Shown: positions 1 through 12,246, numbered from the stretch's first letter. The stretch is 64,000 nt of DNA from Pycnopodia helianthoides (GCA_032158295.1 CM063249.1:16990416-17054415), one strand, 5' to 3'. Notes: generated from the sequence alone by a model not told the origin. Made by a program: numbers and translations.

Positions 1-560
1 TCTATCCTAGGTCTGGAATTTTGAGCTCTCATAAAATGACACATCTTCAGAACTGACAATTAAAATAGAACACTAAACAGAGGAGACAAGTTGTGCATTC
101 ACCCTACCCCACACAGCCCTTCCTCTACCCCACCCCCCCCCCCCCCGCCCATCCCGCCCGGCTTCCCGAACCAAGCTGTGGTCTGTCAGGTACTTGATCT
201 TCTGCCCAAAGTCACCAAAATCATCGAGTACTTCATCTTTGCCAAAAATAGAGAACAATTAATTTGCAGATTTATTGTTTATGGATCACTTTTCGATGAC
301 ATAATAAGAGGTCGGAATGGGTTGTTTGTTACTTTTTGCGACGACGTGGGTGATCATGAAGGGGTGACAGATCCAAAAGCTATTTTTTCCTCACCCCATC
401 TTTCAAAAGTCTTTAAAAAATATCAAAACGCTTATAAGTGCTTAATGTTTAAACCGAAAAGCCAACACTTATGTTAACAAATTTGTTTCACATCATTCCC
501 TTCTCCTTCACTTGAATAGTCTTACCCACAAAATAGTGCGCCTACCCTGTTTTAATACCG
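1..560. other. unassigned sequence with a poly-C tract
   Basis: No recognisable gene. A cytosine-rich tract lies near 125-160, and open frames exist on both strands across it, but they are low-complexity proline or glycine runs followed by unremarkable sequence. I recognise no domain. Confidence 0.4.
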
Positions 561-574
561 CACCCCCTATAGGG

Positions 575-735
575 TTTGATATGCAAATAAGTCATATGAC
601 ATTGGCAATCTTAGAGCCCCGCCCGGCATTGAGTGCTAAAATGGCTGACATCAAAAGTCTCCACGTTTTCTCCTCAAATTTTCGACATTTTATGGTCAAT
701 TTGGTCGAGGAAACCACTACAAAGTGAGCAAGGTG
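575..735 (+). promoter_or_regulatory. promoter-like stretch with a possible first exon
   Basis: The sequence shows an octamer-type motif ATGCAAAT near 580, a GC box (CCCCGCCC) near 617, an ATG in good context (AAAATGG) near 640, and a strong splice donor (GCAAG|gtgagt) near 731. The reading frame from that ATG stops about 10 bases before the donor, so if this is a first exon it is either a short upstream frame or 5' untranslated. No downstream exon was found. Octamer and GC boxes are known animal promoter elements; their use here is inference. Confidence 0.25.
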
Positions 736-880
736 AGTTGAATATTTCTTATAGAATATCCTGAAGGAGTTTTCACGGTGAATGTGAGGTTTCAAAACAG
801 TAAAAAATAGGGCTTCACTGTGCGGTACGGCGGCAGACTTGAAATGTCACATGGCTGAAATTCTATACATACTCCCGAAT

Positions 881-1801
881 ACCGGACACTTCGGCACCTC
901 GCAAACTCGGCACCCATATGGGTGCCGAGTTTATGGCCATAAACTCGGCACCCACTCGGCCAAGAATGTCATTACCATACGAACTCGGCACCACCGGCCT
1001 ATTTTTGACAAACAAACTCGGCACCAAGCGATCAGTACCTGTTCACTGTAAATGACCATTCCATGTCAAGTGGTTAAATAAAGTATCGTACTGACAATGA
1101 ACATGAGGGACGTTTCGATTTTTATTTATTTATTTATCATCTATTTTATTTCATTTGTTATTAAATATAAAGTCAACTTTTACATTAACTACAAATGTAT
1201 TTTATTCACAAGTGGTGATTCAATTCTAAATTTTTTTAAAACAAGTTTTTAAATATTTTTTTTCTATTAATTTAGTCAGACTCAGACAACTTTTAAATTA
1301 AATACAAATTTATTTATTCATAAAATTACGTTATTTAAGTTATTTATTTATTATTTATTTTTATTTTTATTTTTACCCCCATTACGAGAGCGATGTTGCT
1401 TTTTATTTTTTATTAAATCTACTTTTGAATTAACTGAAAATTTATTTATTATTATTATTTATTCAGCATAAAAACACATACAAAATACAAACATAAACAA
1501 AATAAAATTATTTTTAAAGATTGATTCATTCGTTAAGCAGTCTTAAACATATTTATTTAATTAATTATTTTTTTATTTAGTTATTTATTCATTTTTTAAT
1601 TTAACTACAAATTTATCTTCGTACCTATTTGTTTATGTTTTAAATTACCTCCGTGTTTAATGTGTACTCCATGCAGCGCGAATTGGCCGTTTTTGACAGG
1701 GTGCCGAATTTGTACTTGTGCATGTGCCGAGTTTGTGGTGCCGAGCTTGCAAGGTGCCGAGTTTGTGGGTGCCGAGTTTGCAAGGTGCCAAAATGACCGG
1801 T
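881..1801. mobile_element. inverted-repeat element with GGTGCCGAGTTT palindromes and an AT-rich core
   Basis: The ends match as an inverted repeat: ACCGGACA..TTCGGCACC at the left and the complement of ACCGGTCA..TTGGCACC at the right. The motif AACTCGGCACC recurs at the left end (890-1025), and its complement GGTGCCGAGTTT recurs at the right end (1690-1790). The core (about 1080-1640) is very AT-rich with TTTATT runs. No coding sequence is visible. This is the layout of a non-autonomous DNA transposon. A target duplication could not be fixed; a TA is possible. Confidence 0.55.
903..953. repeat. two overlapping perfect palindromes
   Basis: Positions 903-932 form a perfect 30-bp palindrome centred on CATATG. 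Positions 920-953 form a perfect 34-bp palindrome centred on ATGGCCAT. They share the block GGGTGCCGAGTTT, so three copies of one 13-base word alternate in orientation. Confidence 0.9.
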
Positions 1802-2438
1802 TACCATACTTCCAATCCCATAGCTCGTACACGTCATGTTACAGTTGTTTAAAAAACAAAAAACACGCACATAAATTAATGATTCAGTGAAAAGACAAAT
1901 CGTTTCTAAATTCGAGACACATGAATTACAACTTTTTGTGTGGGCTTGTTTGCAGTGTGTATATAATTAATGCTTTTTTAAAATTTAACTTTAGTGTAAG
2001 TAGGGTTTCAGGTGATTTTTTTATATGCTCCCCACTGCATTAAAAGTAGTATCATTGGAAAGGTCTTTACATATGGAGTAGTCTAAACTTTGTTTGAGAA
2101 AAATCTGACTTTCCTTTCTTGAGATACAACATTTTAAAGAGTGAAAAAATGTAGTCTTTTTCGGACGACCAGTTTGCATATGGGTATATGGAAGGACACG
2201 GCACCATTTTTGTAGAACGAAAAACTGATTTTTTAAATATCATCGTCAGCTTTCATCCAATTTCTACCAAATTTTCACAATTGCTAGATGGACAAATGTA
2301 TTCAACTTCAGATGTGTTCCTTTACTGAATTTCGACTGTTGCCATGAAAACATGACCGCTAATTAGAATATACGTCATAAATATAACAATACAACTTGTG
2401 ATTAATCTCAAATGATTAGTGTTAAACGTAACCACAAT

Positions 2439-3022
2439 GGTAAAGAGCATGTAGAAGAATGTGCTAAATTTCATGTCTCTTGATATCTGAAAACTAAAGC
2501 CAGCTTTTTTCATAAACAATGTTGCCATGGAAACAAGCCCAACGTTGCTTGTAGTGATTAAAAATAAAAAGGGAAAAACCAAAACAAAAAATAATAATAC
2601 AAATAAAAAATAAACAAAACACGGAGGAAACAAAATCACAGACCGAGCAAAATCTCAACAAAAACATCCCTAGTGATTTTTGTTTCTGGTTGAAAAAAAT
2701 TAAGAAATTATTTGAAAGAATTCGAGACTATCTCAGCAGTATCTGGGTTGTTGACATTCGATTTTGTCCAACCATGGGCATGACGCAGGAAGAAACCCCA
2801 AAATTTTGTAACATTTTCGCTCTTTCTCTCGCTGTAACTTTGTTAAATCTGCTTGTATTGAACTGAAACTTTCGCAAATTTGAGCCTACATATTAAGTAA
2901 ATATATCAAGATAACAAATTATATGTCGGGGATCAGACTTTTAAAATAATTTTATTTGTATAATATCGAGTGCTTTTCAACGCGAGTTGTCCGAATAAAT
3001 TCATGACGTCACTGAAATGCCT
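2439..3022 (-). repeat. dispersed repeat, inverted copy of 63321-64000
   Basis: Read on the minus strand, this stretch matches 63321-64000 almost base for base, apart from an extra block of roughly 105 bases in the distal copy around 63550-63655. The shared edge is AGGCATTTCAGTGACGTCATG. The distal copy is cut by the window end, so the repeat probably extends to lower coordinates here. A frame with hydrophobic residues (2322-2639, minus) falls inside, but it is not supported as a gene. Confidence 0.8.
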
Positions 3023-5386
3023 AGTTTAAGAAGAGATAATTTATATATTTTCATTCACAACATGTTCAAAGTCAAACAAAGAAATATGATAAATTTCTTG
3101 TTATGAATTATGTATGAACTCATTCTCTTGTAACTTTGGATATTATTGTGTTACCATACACACCAATGTGTATTAATAAGGCCCAAGTAAAATAAATAAG
3201 AAGTTTCTCGTCCTGACTTTCTAAAAAGTTGGTGAGGGAGGTCCTTATTATTAAATTTTTTTCCAAGATGGCCACCATGTCTAAGATGGCTGCCATAACA
3301 TATTTGAAGATGGTTTGCGCACAGCATACCATTGATTATCAAGGGAACCAGCCATATTTGTTATCGAAATGCGAGGATTTTAAATTAAAGAAAAGAAATG
3401 TATCTACATGTAAAGGCATGCAAACGTAAAGGGCAAAAGGTTCAAAAATGAGGATTTTCTCATGATTGGGTTGTGGAAATAATATTTTTTGTCGGCTTAC
3501 AATTACATGCAAGAAAGATGATGAAAATGCTCCATTAAAAATGAAGGATACACTTAAAATTAGGTATGAGAGTTCAAGTTAGGGCTCTAATATTTTTCTG
3601 TTTATTTGTTTAGATTTAATAAAAAAAAAATATTTTTGCTCTTTTTTTTTTTGCTTTGTTTTTTAAACAAATAACAAATAAGGCGGTGCGGCATCCAATA
3701 TCGGAGCTGGGCGGGGAGGAGCAACATGTTATTTATTTTTCTTGTCCTAAGCATTGTAAACTCAGTTCTTTCCCAAGTTTTGCAGAAAAAACCACAGGCA
3801 CACGACACGTTACTCCTAGAACTATGAGGTTCGATTCGCTATCGTCTCCATACACCTCATAGAGTTACATGGTCAAAATCCTATTTAAAAGTGTAGCAAA
3901 CAAAAGAAGTAACTACACATGTGGGATTCAAAACCACTTGGGTTGTTGACCAAGTAACTGTGACACTGTACTCCGTTTTTCAAAATTGTTAATGTCATAA
4001 CTGGGGTGGAAGGGGGCAGAACCTCCCCCGTCGCTGAAAACCCTCTCTTGCTATGATTGAGGGGGGGGGGGTGGTAATTACTTGCCCATCTCCTCTTGTT
4101 TTCACAGCTTTGGGTGGCGGCTCCACACTACTCTCCATTCACTTGGTCAGATCTCTTTCTAGCTCCAATGCCTTGTTTTTAAGCCAGCCTCTCTAGGATG
4201 GATACCATTGAGTTGGAGATGGTTGGTCTATGTTGTCTCATATACGTCAAATTGGCCTAAATCCACCCAGGATTTGGTGTCTGACGAGGGTCCACACAGG
4301 ACAGTTCTGAGGAGTCCACACAGGACAGTTCTGAGGAGTCCACACAGGACAAACTCTGGGAAGTTCCTTTTTCAATCCACTCGAGATAGAGAACTTCTAA
4401 AATAATTAAGCCCACACAGGACTTAGATTTTATTGAGCCTTGGATCAGAATACTATTTAAGAGGACTGCTCTCCTCAAACTCCAACCCAAGACTGACTAG
4501 TACATATAAAACCACTATACACCCAACCAGAACAATATGGAACACAAAGGAACCAATTTCTAAGGACAATAAAAGTAAATACCAACATTCCTTACAGCCC
4601 CACCCTAAATACTGCCTTCTCTGGAGACTTAATTTAAATATATTTGGCGCCCTCTTGGGACATTTTAGTCTGCCACAAAACTTCTAGCAAACTTAAAGGA
4701 GCTAAATTAAAGAGGCAAACTTGCACATATAAATTACAGCAAATAAAAAGTAATTTTAAATACTCTGAGATATTTAGCTGGCTTATCATAAAATCCTCAA
4801 GGCACTTGTGACAAAGACTATTTCAGATGAAAGTATTTATCTGGAGGATTGTACCAGAGTGAACTTTGTTACTAGTGAGCTTTCACATTCTAAATAACCA
4901 TCGCTAAAAACCTTGCCCAATCCCCCCCTCCCCATTACTAAAAGCCCTCCCCCCACTAACTTCTTAAATTTTTACTAAAAGGCATGACATTGTCTTTAGG
5001 ATTCAAAGGATTAATGGGATGGATTGTAAACTACACGTGAAAAAAATTGCCATTCAATCTGAAAGCTCATTGGTTATAAAGTTTGTGTTACAACCTAACC
5101 TCATGGGTAGTATGTCTGTCTTAACACAGTCAAGGTTGAGAAAACTTGGCTTGTTCATGGTTAACAAAGGGTACATTGCTGAAACTGATAATGATATAAA
5201 TGGGGGTGGAATGGGGTGGAAGAAGCAGGACCCCCCCCCATCACTGGAAACCCTTGTCCTCTCCCCCCCTCCCCCATCACTAAACAAAAAAACTTTCCCT
5301 CCCCCTACTACTTAGGTAAATTCCTAAGCGCAGAAATTTAAAAGTGATGTTTTTTCTTACCATTTAGATTTAATTTTTTACACATC
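3023..5386. other. unassigned sequence with short repeats and poly-C/poly-G tracts
   Basis: No gene recognised. A 26-bp unit (GTCCACACAGGACAGTTCTG plus six bases) repeats two and a half times at 4288-4356. Pyrimidine/purine tracts with similar context (CCCCC..ATCACTAAAA) recur near 4020-4070, 4915-4960 and 5225-5310, suggesting one dispersed low-complexity family. Confidence 0.4.
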
Positions 5387-7239
5387 AAACAAGGCAAAGA
5401 GTGCAAAAGATAGAGTGACTAGAAAGCAGTAAAGAAATGCTCAGTCAAAGCAACCCCCTTCAAACCCAGTTTCTTGTTTTGATTGCAACAATGAAAACAA
5501 TCATGATGTGCATAAGTGCCTTAGAACTTTCCTTCTGTGTTTTAGGTTTTGTGTATTTACTTTTATTGAAAGTATCCAGAAAACTTCTTGGGTAAGAGCG
5601 TTTTATCTGAAACTAACTGTCTAATCATTTGTTTATGTTGCTGTAGGCTTACCATCTTCAATGAGATCTACCCGTCAACAAGTAGATGTCTTGGCTTGCC
5701 TAAAACAAAGGTGTTGCACTCTCCAGTACAAGGTAAATTCCTAAGTAAAGAAATAAAAAAGGGTCTTTTATCTTTTCATTTAATTATTTACACATCCAAC
5801 AGGGCAAAAAAGTGCCAAATACAGATGACGGAGCAATGAGAAATGTTCAGCTTTAGATGCGGGAAGTAAACCATGGGGAAAACCCAGTATGAGTAGGTTT
5901 GCAAAACCGAACTGCATACAGGCTTGGTCTGAGGTTGAATCGAACCGAGGTCCACAGAGGGAAAAAGTGAAAGAAACCACTGAGCACACTGATCCCCTGG
6001 TTATTAAAGTTTGCGTGCATTTGCTAGATGATTCTGAGACTCGATGATAAGAAAGTTCATACCAGCACCAATCTTTAAGAGATCGTTTGTGGCATTAGCA
6101 ACCCCTTCAAACCAGTTCTTGTTTTGATTACAAAATGAAAACAATCATGATGTGCATAAATGCCTTAGAACTTTCCTAGGTGTTTAAGTTTGGTGTTTTA
6201 CTTTTATTGAAAGTATCAGAAACTCTTGGGTAAGAGCATTTATCTGAAACTAACTGGTTCTAATCATTTGTTTATGTTGCAGTAGGCTTACCATCTTCAA
6301 TGAGATCTACCCGTCAACAAGTAGATGTCTTGGCTTGCCTAAAGCAAAGGTGTTGCCTCTCCAGTACAAGGTAAATTTCTAAGTAAAGAAATAAAAAAGT
6401 GGTATTTTTCTATCTTTTACATTTAATTTTTTACACACTTCAAACAAAGCAAAAGATAGATTGACTAGAAAGCAATAAAGAAATGCTCAGTTTTAGATGC
6501 GGGAAGTTAAACCCAATGGGGAAAACCCAGGTATGAGGTAGGTTTGCAAAACCGAAACTGCATACAGGCTTTGGTCTGAGGTTGGAATCGAACCGAGGTC
6601 CACAGAGGGAAAACAGATGGAAAGAAACCACTGAGCACACCTGATCCCCTGGTTATTTAAAGTTTTGCGTGCATTTGCTAGATGATTCTGAGGACTCGAT
6701 GATAAGAAAGTTCATACCAGCACCAATCTTTAAGAGATCGGTTTGTGGCATTTAGCAACCCCCTTCAAACCCAGTTTCTTGTTTTGATTACAAAAATGAA
6801 AACAATCATGATGTGCATAAATGCCTTAGAACTTTCCTAAGGTGTTTTAAGTTTGGTGTATTTACTTTTATTGAAAGTATCCAGAGAACTCCTTGGGTAA
6901 GAGCGTTTTATCTGAAACTAACTGTTCTAATCATTTGTTTATGTTGCAGGAGGCTTACCATCTTCAATGAGATCTACCCATCAACAAGTAGATGTCTTGG
7001 CTTGCCTAAAGCAAAGGTGTTGCCCTCTCCAGTACAAGGTAAATTCCTAGGTAAAGAAATGAAAAAGTGGTATTTTCCGTATCTTTTACATTTAATTTTT
7101 AACCCTTCAAACAAAGCAAAAGATAGATTGACTAGAAAGCAATAAAGAAATGCTCAGTTTTAGATGCGGGAAGTGAAATCCAATGGGGAAAACCCACGTA
7201 ATGAGGTAGGGTTTGAAAACCGAAACTGCATACAGACTT

Positions 7240-7325
7240 TGGTCTGAGGTTGGAATCGAACCGAGGTCCACAGAGGGAAAACAGATGGAAAGAAACCACT
7301 GAGCACACCTGATCCCCCTGGTTTT
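7240..7325 (-). mobile_element. tRNA-derived SINE-like block in the 667-bp units (representative)
   Basis: On the minus strand each unit carries an A-box-like word (TGCTCAGTGG) followed about 45 bases later by a B-box word (GGTTCGATTCC), the internal RNA polymerase III promoter of tRNA genes and tRNA-derived SINEs. Similar blocks lie near 5940-5990, 6585-6640, 7925-7980, 8595-8650, 9260-9320 and 9920-9975. Because every unit has it at the same place, the insertion came before amplification of the array. Confidence 0.45.
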
Positions 7326-8289
7326 TAAAGTTTTGCGTGCATTTGCTAGATGATTCTGAGAACTCGATGATAAGAAAGTTCATACCAGCACCAATCTTTA
7401 AGAGATCGGTTTGTGGCATCTAGCAACCCCCTTCAAACCCAGTTTCTTGTTTTGATTACAACAATGAAAACAGTCATGATGTGCATAAATGCCTTAGAAC
7501 TTTCCTAAGGTGTTTTAAGTTTGGTGTATTTACTTTTATTGAAAGTATCCAGAAAACTTCTTGGGTAAGAGCATTTTATCTGAAACTAACTGTTCTAATC
7601 ATTTGTTTATGATACAGTAGGCTTACCATCTTCAATAAGATCTACCCGTCAACAAGTAGATGTCTTGGCTTGCCTAAAGCAAAGGTGTTGCACTCTCCAT
7701 TACAAGGTAAATTCCTAAGTAAAGAAATAAAAATGTGGTCTTTTATCTTTTCATTTAATTATTTACACATCCAACAGGGCAAAAAAGTGCCAAATACAGA
7801 GTGACTGGTAGCAATGAACAAATGTTCAGTTTTAGATGCAGGAAGTAAAACCCAATGGGGAAAACCCACGTAATGAGGTAGGGTTTGAAAACCGAAACTG
7901 CATACAGGCTTTGGTCTGAGGTTGGAATCGAACCGAGGTCCACAAAGGGAAAACAGATGTAAAAAAACAACTGAGCACACCTGATCGCCCTGGTTATTAA
8001 AGTTTTGCGTGCATTTGCTAGATGATTCTGAGGACTCGATGATAAGAAAGTTCATACCAGCACCAATCTTTAAGAGATCGGTTTGTGGCATTGAGCAACC
8101 CCCTTCAAACCTAGTTTCTTGTTTTGATTACAACAATGAAAACAATCATGATGTGCATAAATGCCTTAGATCTTTCGTTAGGTGTTTTAAGTTTGGTGTA
8201 TTTACTTTTATTGAAAGTATCCAGAAAACTTCTTGGGTATGAGCGTTTTATTTGAAACTAACGGTTCTAATCATTTGTTTATGTTGCAG

Positions 8290-8378
8290 TAGGCTTACCA
8301 TCTTCAATGAGATCTACCCGTCAACAAGTAGATGTCTTGGCTTGCCTAAAGCAAAGGTGTTGCACTCTCCAGCACAAG
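8290..8378 (+). other. exon-like block repeated in each 667-bp unit (representative)
   Basis: In this unit the 89-base block is preceded by TTTATGTTGCAG and followed by AAG|gtaaat, a plausible acceptor and donor. It is open in two frames. One gives 29 codons after two leading bases, rich in Q, C and R; the other reads through into flanking sequence. Equivalent blocks begin at 5644, 6283, 6950, 7618, 8959 and 9624. The acceptor AG is lost in the first (GCTG) and last (TGCG) copies. I do not recognise the peptide. It may be a duplicated exon or simply satellite sequence. Confidence 0.3.
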
Positions 8379-10010
8379 GTAAATTCCTAAGTAAAGAAAT
8401 AAAAAAGTGGTCTTTAATCTTTTCATTTAATTATTTAAACATCCAACAGGGCAAAAAAGTGCCAAATACAGAGTGACTGGTAGCAATGAAGAAATGTTCA
8501 GTTTTAGATGCGGGAAGTAAAACCCAATGGGGAAAACCCACGTAATGAGGTAGGGTTTGAAAACCGAAACTGCATACAGGCTTGGTCTGAGGTTGGAATC
8601 GAACGCAGGTCCACAGAGGGAAAACAGAGGGAAAGAAACCACTGAGCACACCTGATCCCCTGGTTATTAAAGTTTTGCGTGCATTTGCTAGATGATTCTG
8701 AGGACTCGATGAAAATGAAAGTTCATACCAGCACCAATCTTTAAGAGATCTGTTTGTGGCATTAGCAACCCCCTTCAAACCCAGTTTCTTGTTTTGATTG
8801 CAACAATGAAAACAGTCATGATGTGCATAAGTGCCTTAGAACTTTCCTGAGGTTTTTTAAGTTTGGTGTATTTACTTTTATTGAAAGTATCCAGAAAACT
8901 CCTTGTGTAAGAGTGTTTTATCTGTAACTAACTTTCTAATCATTTGTTTATGTTGCAGTAGGCTTACCATCTTCAATGAGATCTACCCGTCAACAAGTAG
9001 ATGTCTTGGCTTGCCTAAAGCAAAGGTGTTGCCCTCTCCAGCACAAGGTAAATTCCTAAGTAAAGAAATAAAAAAGTGGTCTTTTATCTTTTCTTTTTAT
9101 TATTTACACATCCAACAGGGCTAAAAGTGCCAAAGACAGAGTGACTGGTAGCAATGAAGAAATTTTCAGTTTTAGATGCGAGAAATAAAACCCAATGGGG
9201 AAAACCCACGTAATGAGGTAGAATTTGAAAACCAAAACTGCATACAGGCTTTGGTCTGAGGTTGGAATCGAACCAAGGTCCACAGAGGGAAAACGGAGGG
9301 AAAGAAACCACTGAGCACACCTGATCCCCCTGGTTATTAAAGTTTTGCGTGCATTTGCTAGATGATTCTGAGGACTCGATAAGAAAGTTCATACCAGCAC
9401 CAATCTTTAAGAGATATGTTTGTGGCATCTAGCAACCCCCTTCAAACCCAGTTTCTTGTTTGATTGCAACAATGAAAACAATCATGATGTGCATAAATGC
9501 CTTAGAACTTTCCTGATGTGTTTTAGTTTTGTGTATTTACTTTTATTGAAAGTATCCAGAAAACTTCTTGGGTTAGAGCGTTTTATCTGAAACTAACTGT
9601 TCTAATCATTTCTTTATGTTGCGTAGGCTTACCATCTTCAATGAGATCTACCCGTCACAAGTAGATGTCTTGGCTTGCCTAAAGCAAAGGTGTTGCACTC
9701 TCCAGTACAAGGTAAATTCCTAAGTAAAGAAATAAAAAAGTGGTATTTTCTCTATCTTTTACATTTAATTTTTACACATCAAACAGGGCCAAAGATAGAG
9801 TGACTAGAAGCAATAAAGAAAAGCTCAGTTTTAGATGCGGGAAGTAAAACCCAATGGGGAAAACGCATGTATTAGGTAGGGTTTTAAAACCGAAACTGCA
9901 TACAGGCTTTGGTCTGAGGTTGGAATCGAACCAAGGTCCACAGAGTGAAAACAGGGAAAGAAACCACTGAGCACACCTGATCCCCTGGTTATTAAAGTTT
10001 TGCGTGCATT

Positions 10011-10078
10011 TGCTAGATCAGGTGGTAGAGTGCTGGCAAGATAATCTGGAGGCATTGGTTCAAATCCCGCTCTAGTTA
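10011..10078 (+). tRNA. degraded tRNA-like sequence at the end of the tandem array
   Basis: The stretch shows TGGTAGAGTGC (A box) and GGTTCAAATCC (B box), with possible acceptor strands GCTAGA and TCTAG. The tail GGTTCAAATCCCGCTCTAG is shared with the tRNA-like units at 32.6-33.4 kb. The arms are incomplete, so this is more likely SINE-derived than a working tRNA. The 667-bp array stops exactly here. Confidence 0.4.
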
Positions 10079-11180
10079 ATTTTCTTTTCTCAACCCCAAC
10101 CATTAGTTATCTGTCAGAATATTCTAAATTCTAGTGGGCCTAACGAATACATCAAGTAGGGTACAGCAAATGTTATAATTGACTGGTATTACTGAAATAG
10201 TGATCAGGCTTCTTTGAATCCAGACAATGTAACTAATGAATGGTTTTGTTTCCAAAACTGCTCTGCTGAGATGCTAACTCTCTTTAAATCCAGGGGCCAA
10301 TTTCATAGAGCTGCTTAAACTGAAAATATTGCTGGGACTAACGTAACTTCGATACGTTGTCAGCACATATCTCCACTCCAAACTTTTCCCGTAGGTTGAA
10401 AGGGTTTTGCAAAGATTTTTTTTAAGTGCATTGTTTACATGTCTAGGTATTGCCTGTGTAGATTTCAGGCTATTTGTTTACTTTATAGTTTCCTGCTTAG
10501 CAATAAATTATCAGGATACCACTCACAGATGGTACATGTGATATGGTGTTTTGGCTTGTAGCCTAATTATGTTAAGCAAATATTTGAAATTGGACCCAGA
10601 TGAGGTATGATTTTGGCAAAAGTAGCAATAAAGTCTTGAATTGTTGTTAGGCATTGTACTCTAAAAGAAAGAACTCGAGTTACTCTGATGGAAAACTGTT
10701 TTAAAAATTGATATTGTCCAGCGCTTCGGGAGGGGGGTCCTCACCAATTTTTTAATCACCAAGTTTTCTTATTTGTAAACTTAACCTTTCAGAGCCACAG
10801 ATTAACTTGCTGTTCCCTGAAGTCAAGTCAAGTCAAGTGCAGGGAATTGCCTCTACTGAAATCTATGAAGGCTACATGGTACAAAGGAGAGCAACGCGTA
10901 TGAAAACATCAGCATGTCATCAAGAAACCCTAGCTGTTCATTGTAGAGATCATGAATGAACAACCCAGCAATTTGTTGTCTTAAATTGTGTAAGCTATTC
11001 TAAGATGTGTTAGTAAGATGTTTTGATGTATTTTGTATTCGTCGTATGGTGGGCTGTTTTTGCAGCACCATACAGTAAACATTCTTGTAAATAAGTGCAC
11101 CATTGCAAGCAAGCACATACGCGTATCATATTTGAACTATGATTTTGGAGATCTATAGGCAATGCTTTAGAGCATTGGTT
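10079..11180. other. unassigned sequence
   Basis: No gene seen. Near 10294-10340 there is a fragment (GGGGCCAATTTCATAGAGCT) of the fold-back element that is complete at 22774-23016. The rest appears unique. Confidence 0.4.
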
Positions 11181-11340
11181 GTGCGGAGATTCGATTGGTG
11201 GGGCGGAGATACGATTAGTTGGGCGGAGATACGATTAGTTGGGCGGAGATACGATTAGTTGGGCGGCGATACGATTAGTTGGGCGGAGATACGATTAGTT
11301 GGGCGGAGATACGTTAGGATGTGCGGAGATTCGATTGCGA
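11181..11340 (+). repeat. 20-bp minisatellite, eight units
   Basis: Eight consecutive 20-base units of the form GGGCGGAGATACGATTAGTT start at 11181, 11201, 11221 and so on to 11321. The outer units are more diverged (GTGCGGAGATTCGATT). Confidence 0.9.
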
Positions 11341-11484
11341 AAAGGGACTTGGACATTTGCACGTGGCATTTGGAGTTCTACTTCCGGCAAGGGTCACAGC
11401 TTGTGGTTGATCTTAAAGGTGCATCAGGCTCCCTTATATGCGGGATGATACGCCTGATGTTATCACAATCATGGTCGGCTAAAC

Positions 11485-11660
11485 GGGAGTAGTCCCTAGA
11501 GTTGGCTAGGGACCGCGTTAGTACCGTAGGGGACGTGTCCCCAAGGAGGGGATGCGCGGACCGGGCGCTCTGAAAAGAGTACGAAGGCTCCGAAGATCGG
11601 GGAAGCGTCGTGGGGCTGGTATCCTGGGACCTGCACGTGGTGGCCCTGCTTTAGACTAAC
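11485..11660 (+). other. GC-rich, hairpin-rich module
   Basis: This stretch is much richer in G and C than its AT-rich surroundings. Several short perfect stems are visible: GTCCCTAG..CTAGGGAC, GGGGAC..GTCCCC and CTC..GAG. It is not obviously coding. It could be the structured end of a non-LTR retrotransposon, a SINE body or another structured RNA. I cannot assign it. Confidence 0.35.
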
Positions 11661-11767
11661 CTAACCAGGATGATATTGGCAAATCTTACACGCAAATGAA
11701 CTAAACTGCTTGCAATGGTGCACTTATACATTATACTTTACTCTAATGAATTTAATATACAATGTAA

Positions 11768-12246
11768 TATACAGGCATGCAACTTTTCAGGTCATCAGCT
11801 GATTTTCTAATTTTGGGTTTTTCAGCTGTACTGAGATCGAAAATTAAAAACTTTGCATGCATGCCTGAATATACAACAATTTATAATTATGTTTAATAAT
11901 ATACAGGCATGCAACTCATTTCAGTCATGATTTCCTCATTTTTTGTGTCATTAGCTGTACTCTGCCACTAAAAATTGAAAAACACAAAGAACTGCAGTAC
12001 AAGGCACAAATTTCTTCTTTCAACAAAATCATACGGTTGCATGCATGCCTGAATATATAATAATGTTTAATATGTATTATTAATATACAGGCACGCATCA
12101 CATTTCTGGTTATCAACTGATTTCCTCGTTTTGCGTTTCTCATCCAGATTGGAAATTGAAAAACACAGTGAAAAGTTGATCTTGTGCTGTGTCTTTATTT
12201 TGCCTTTTATTTTGACAAGCTGCTAGCTGTTGCATGCCTGTATAAA
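11768..12246. repeat. three hairpin units with ATACAGGCATGCAAC ends
   Basis: Three successive blocks (about 11768-11873, 11903-12057 and 12084-12246) each begin with ATACAGGCATGCAAC or a variant and end with its complement (TTGCATGCATGCCTG). The loops differ in length. They look like tandem or repeatedly inserted small inverted-repeat elements; no coding potential. Confidence 0.65.

Larger units (their letters stand above)
5387..10019 (+). repeat. tandem array of seven units of about 667 bp
   Basis: A shared landmark (TAGGCTTACCATCTTCAATG) starts at 5644, 6283, 6950, 7618, 8290, 8959 and 9624, so the spacing is 639, 667, 668, 672, 669 and 665 bases. Each unit contains, in order, a block beginning AACCCCCTTCAAACC, an exon-like block of 89 bases, an AT-rich link, and a SINE-like block on the minus strand. 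Units differ mostly by scattered point changes and 1-2 base gaps, as expected of a satellite or segmental array. The first and last units are the most degraded. Confidence 0.9.

Noticed and set aside
2322..2639. Hydrophobic 105-residue frame as a membrane protein
   Set aside because: Lies in a dispersed AT-rich repeat and is not kept in the distal copy.
7132..9428. Repeated minus-strand frames of about 110 residues in the 667-bp units
   Set aside because: They run through a SINE-like block and intron-like sequence, and vary by frame between units; no coding constraint is seen.
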